Positions 62,640-64,000 of a stretch of 64,000 bases of DNA are shown here, in pieces. Numbering within the stretch: position 1 is the first letter of the stretch; each line of letters begins with the position of its first letter. Position numbers and translations under genes: made by a program. The DNA comes from Hoplostethus atlanticus (lineage: Eukaryota; Chordata; Actinopteri; Trachichthyiformes; Trachichthyidae): assembly GCA_034670405.1 (NCBI GenBank), contig JAXDDX010000003.1, positions 7,754,501 through 7,818,500 on the forward strand, read 5' to 3'. The notes under the pieces are model-generated. The model did no database searches. It saw nothing but the letters and a program-made list of their open reading frames with translations, and was not told the DNA's origin.

Positions 62640-62900
62640 TACTTTGTTTAATGTCTGGATTTTTTTTTTTTAAATTGTTCATTGGTAAAAAGCTTTCGTT
62701 TGCCCTGTGCCAAGCCAAGATTGTTGTATCGCTGCCAGTCAGGTTTAGCTTTCTCGGGATGCCGATTGGAGATGAGCACAGCCGTCTCTAAAAAATGGAC
62801 TCCATGGAGTCAGGCCACTGATGCCAAACTAGACCGCTTCATTTTTCTGTCCTTAGTTTCAAATTAGATTAGACATCAGAAACGACCTTCAGATATCAGT
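62640..62900. promoter_or_regulatory. Candidate conserved non-coding element with 14-bp palindrome
   Basis: After a T run, unique sequence contains AAATTGTTCATTGG (SOX-like ATTGTT), the palindrome GACTCCATGGAGTC (62798-62811) and CAAATTAGATTAGAC. Inferred from composition. Confidence 0.38.
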
Positions 62901-63199
62901 AAAGGCAATATGCTGACTAGGATGCATCGGAGAAAAAAAAGGCCAGTGATCAAGATTTATGGAGTGACGCTACGCTGTGTCAAGAGTGATAGGTGTCTCA
63001 TCAACGGTGGAACGACACGCCAAATTAGTTTGCGTGAGGGCATTTCAGTAGTGTGCATCGGCTCGTCTGCAAGAACGCCTTGATGCCTGTTTGTACACAA
63101 GACAGAGAGCGACAGAGAATTCACCGTCAAATGAGACAAAGTGTGAGAGAATGAAAGGTTGGTACGAGATGTCAAGCAGGGTGCTTATAGTGCAGAACA

Positions 63200-63410
63200 C
63201 TAATAAGGAGAGCGTCAGCAGGATAGCGGCAGATCCATTTCCCTCCGGGCTCCATCTTGGCAGTACCTGTTATAAACTTCCTCTGCCGTCTTGCACAATT
63301 GGTTCTGTAATTTAAAAAGGTCAGCGTTGCTCCAGTGTAATTCAATACTCTCATGGTGCTGTATTAGCCACATATTTAATCACCCCCGGGGTGGCGCACA
63401 TGCTGAATAC
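63200..63410. promoter_or_regulatory. Candidate conserved non-coding element
   Basis: CACAATTGGTTCTG, TGTAATTTAAAAAGG, TGTAATTCAATAC, GTATTAGCC and CATATTTAATCACC crowd into about 120 bp of unique sequence. Weak to moderate call. Confidence 0.33.
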
Positions 63411-63689
63411 TGAGTATTACGGGAAGAAGTGGAACCCACAGTATGACACAGAGCCCAGCTGGCCCGTCACCCAACACCTGACTTATGCAGAGGAGGACAC
63501 AGTTTATCACTGAGTTTCCTATTTTGGAAAAAAATGGAAACTGCGTTTTAAAAATGGAATTCAGATGTGAACATGGGATAACATGGCATTGTGAGTTTAG
63601 GGGGAAAGTGTTTGATGAAAGGGTTTGTTTATGAGTAGTTTGCAGCATGAAGCATCACAAATTTAATTTTGCTCAGTCACACTGTGGGA

Positions 63690-63840
63690 ATGACAGATGC
63701 ACATCTGGTTGCAGTGGTGGGAAATCATGTGCCATGAAGGGCCAAGAATATGCAGGTTTCCATTCCAACCAAAGACTACAGCAGGTGATTACACTGATAA
63801 GTTAGTCTTCTCTAGTTGCTAGACAATCAGATTAAAGGAA
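63690..63840. repeat. Probable dispersed teleost repeat fragment
   Basis: GCAGGTTTCCATTCCAACCA, AAGACTACAGCAGGTGATTA and CACTGATAAGTTAG follow the order of an interspersed repeat I remember from perciform genomes. Family not assigned. Confidence 0.45.
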
Positions 63841-64000
63841 AAGTTGCACAAAGAAAATCCTCCCAGCACTGTGTGGTACACAAAGTCAGTGGTCACGTCA
63901 AAGTCAGTGCTCATAAATCTTGTATGCTTGCTTCACTAGCATACTGAAAAACACAACAATTTACATGACTACAAGTGTGTTTGAGATTAAAAAAAAACAT

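Larger units (their letters stand above)
35961..64000. other. Upstream region (or intron of an even more distal promoter) without recognisable genes
   Basis: I found no exon with credible coding and splice signals on either strand. The region holds microsatellites and two transposon-derived blocks (40.04-40.75 and 54.85-55.07 kb), as well as an 81-bp tandem array (59.16-59.40 kb). It also has a dense series of repeat-free, ATTA-rich islands (37.7, 44.4, 45.1, 46.6, 48.5, 52.7, 56.2, 60.1, 62.7 and 63.2 kb). Stretches such as 38-39.9, 41-42.7, 49.4-51.4, 57-59 and 61.4-62.6 kb show nothing I can name. Confidence 0.6.

Noticed and set aside
1-64000. CRISPR arrays, operons, phage or tRNA/rRNA genes
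   Set aside because: None seen; tandem units here are microsatellites or one short minisatellite, and the sequence is vertebrate.

Overview
The window is vertebrate nuclear DNA, most likely from a percomorph teleost. It is rich in long (CA)n/(GT)n and other microsatellites. It also carries several dispersed repeats of the kind I know from spiny-rayed fish: a degraded SINE-like unit, a LINE-type 3' tail, and small DNA transposons with terminal inverted repeats. Nothing suggests a prokaryote, phage or integrated virus. Almost all long open frames are chance frames through simple repeats or non-coding DNA.

The one gene I can support is an orthologue of the axon-guidance receptor gene robo1 (roundabout 1), transcribed on the minus strand from right to left. 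The decisive evidence is a minus-strand exon (coding 17836-17563) that encodes a signal peptide and ends in EDDNSLGYTG exactly at a GT donor. In ROBO1 this peptide ends the unique N-terminus, just before the shared SRLRQEDFPPRI start of Ig domain 1. Three further minus-strand segments have the same design: an ATG, a hydrophobic signal peptide, and a GT donor in phase 1. They lie at 35329-35212 (or 35200), 8549-8324 and 4993-4936. All four can splice in frame to the same downstream Ig1 exon, which I do not find here and which should lie left of position 1. I read the window as the alternative-promoter region of robo1, with four candidate first exons in about 30 kb. The one nearest the gene body (4993-4936) sits where mammals have the short DUTT1-type first exon, and has a long AT-rich leader with upstream ORFs and a CpG-rich stretch upstream.

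Layout: 1-4935 is intron shared by all isoforms, with a cluster of homeodomain-type motifs near 1.6-2.0 kb. 4936-5960 is the proximal first exon, leader and probable promoter. 8324-8549 is a candidate exon for a histidine-rich N-terminus. 17563-17968 is the ROBO1-type first exon. 35200-35340 is the most distal signal-peptide exon. 35.4-64 kb is upstream DNA (or intron of a still more distal promoter) without recognisable coding sequence.

Throughout, islands of non-repetitive sequence dense in TAATTA/ATTA, octamer and TALE-type motifs look like candidate conserved non-coding enhancers, as expected around a large neurodevelopmental gene. Their conservation cannot be tested here. Identification as robo1 is strong; the 8.5-kb and 35.3-kb exons and all regulatory elements are inference.
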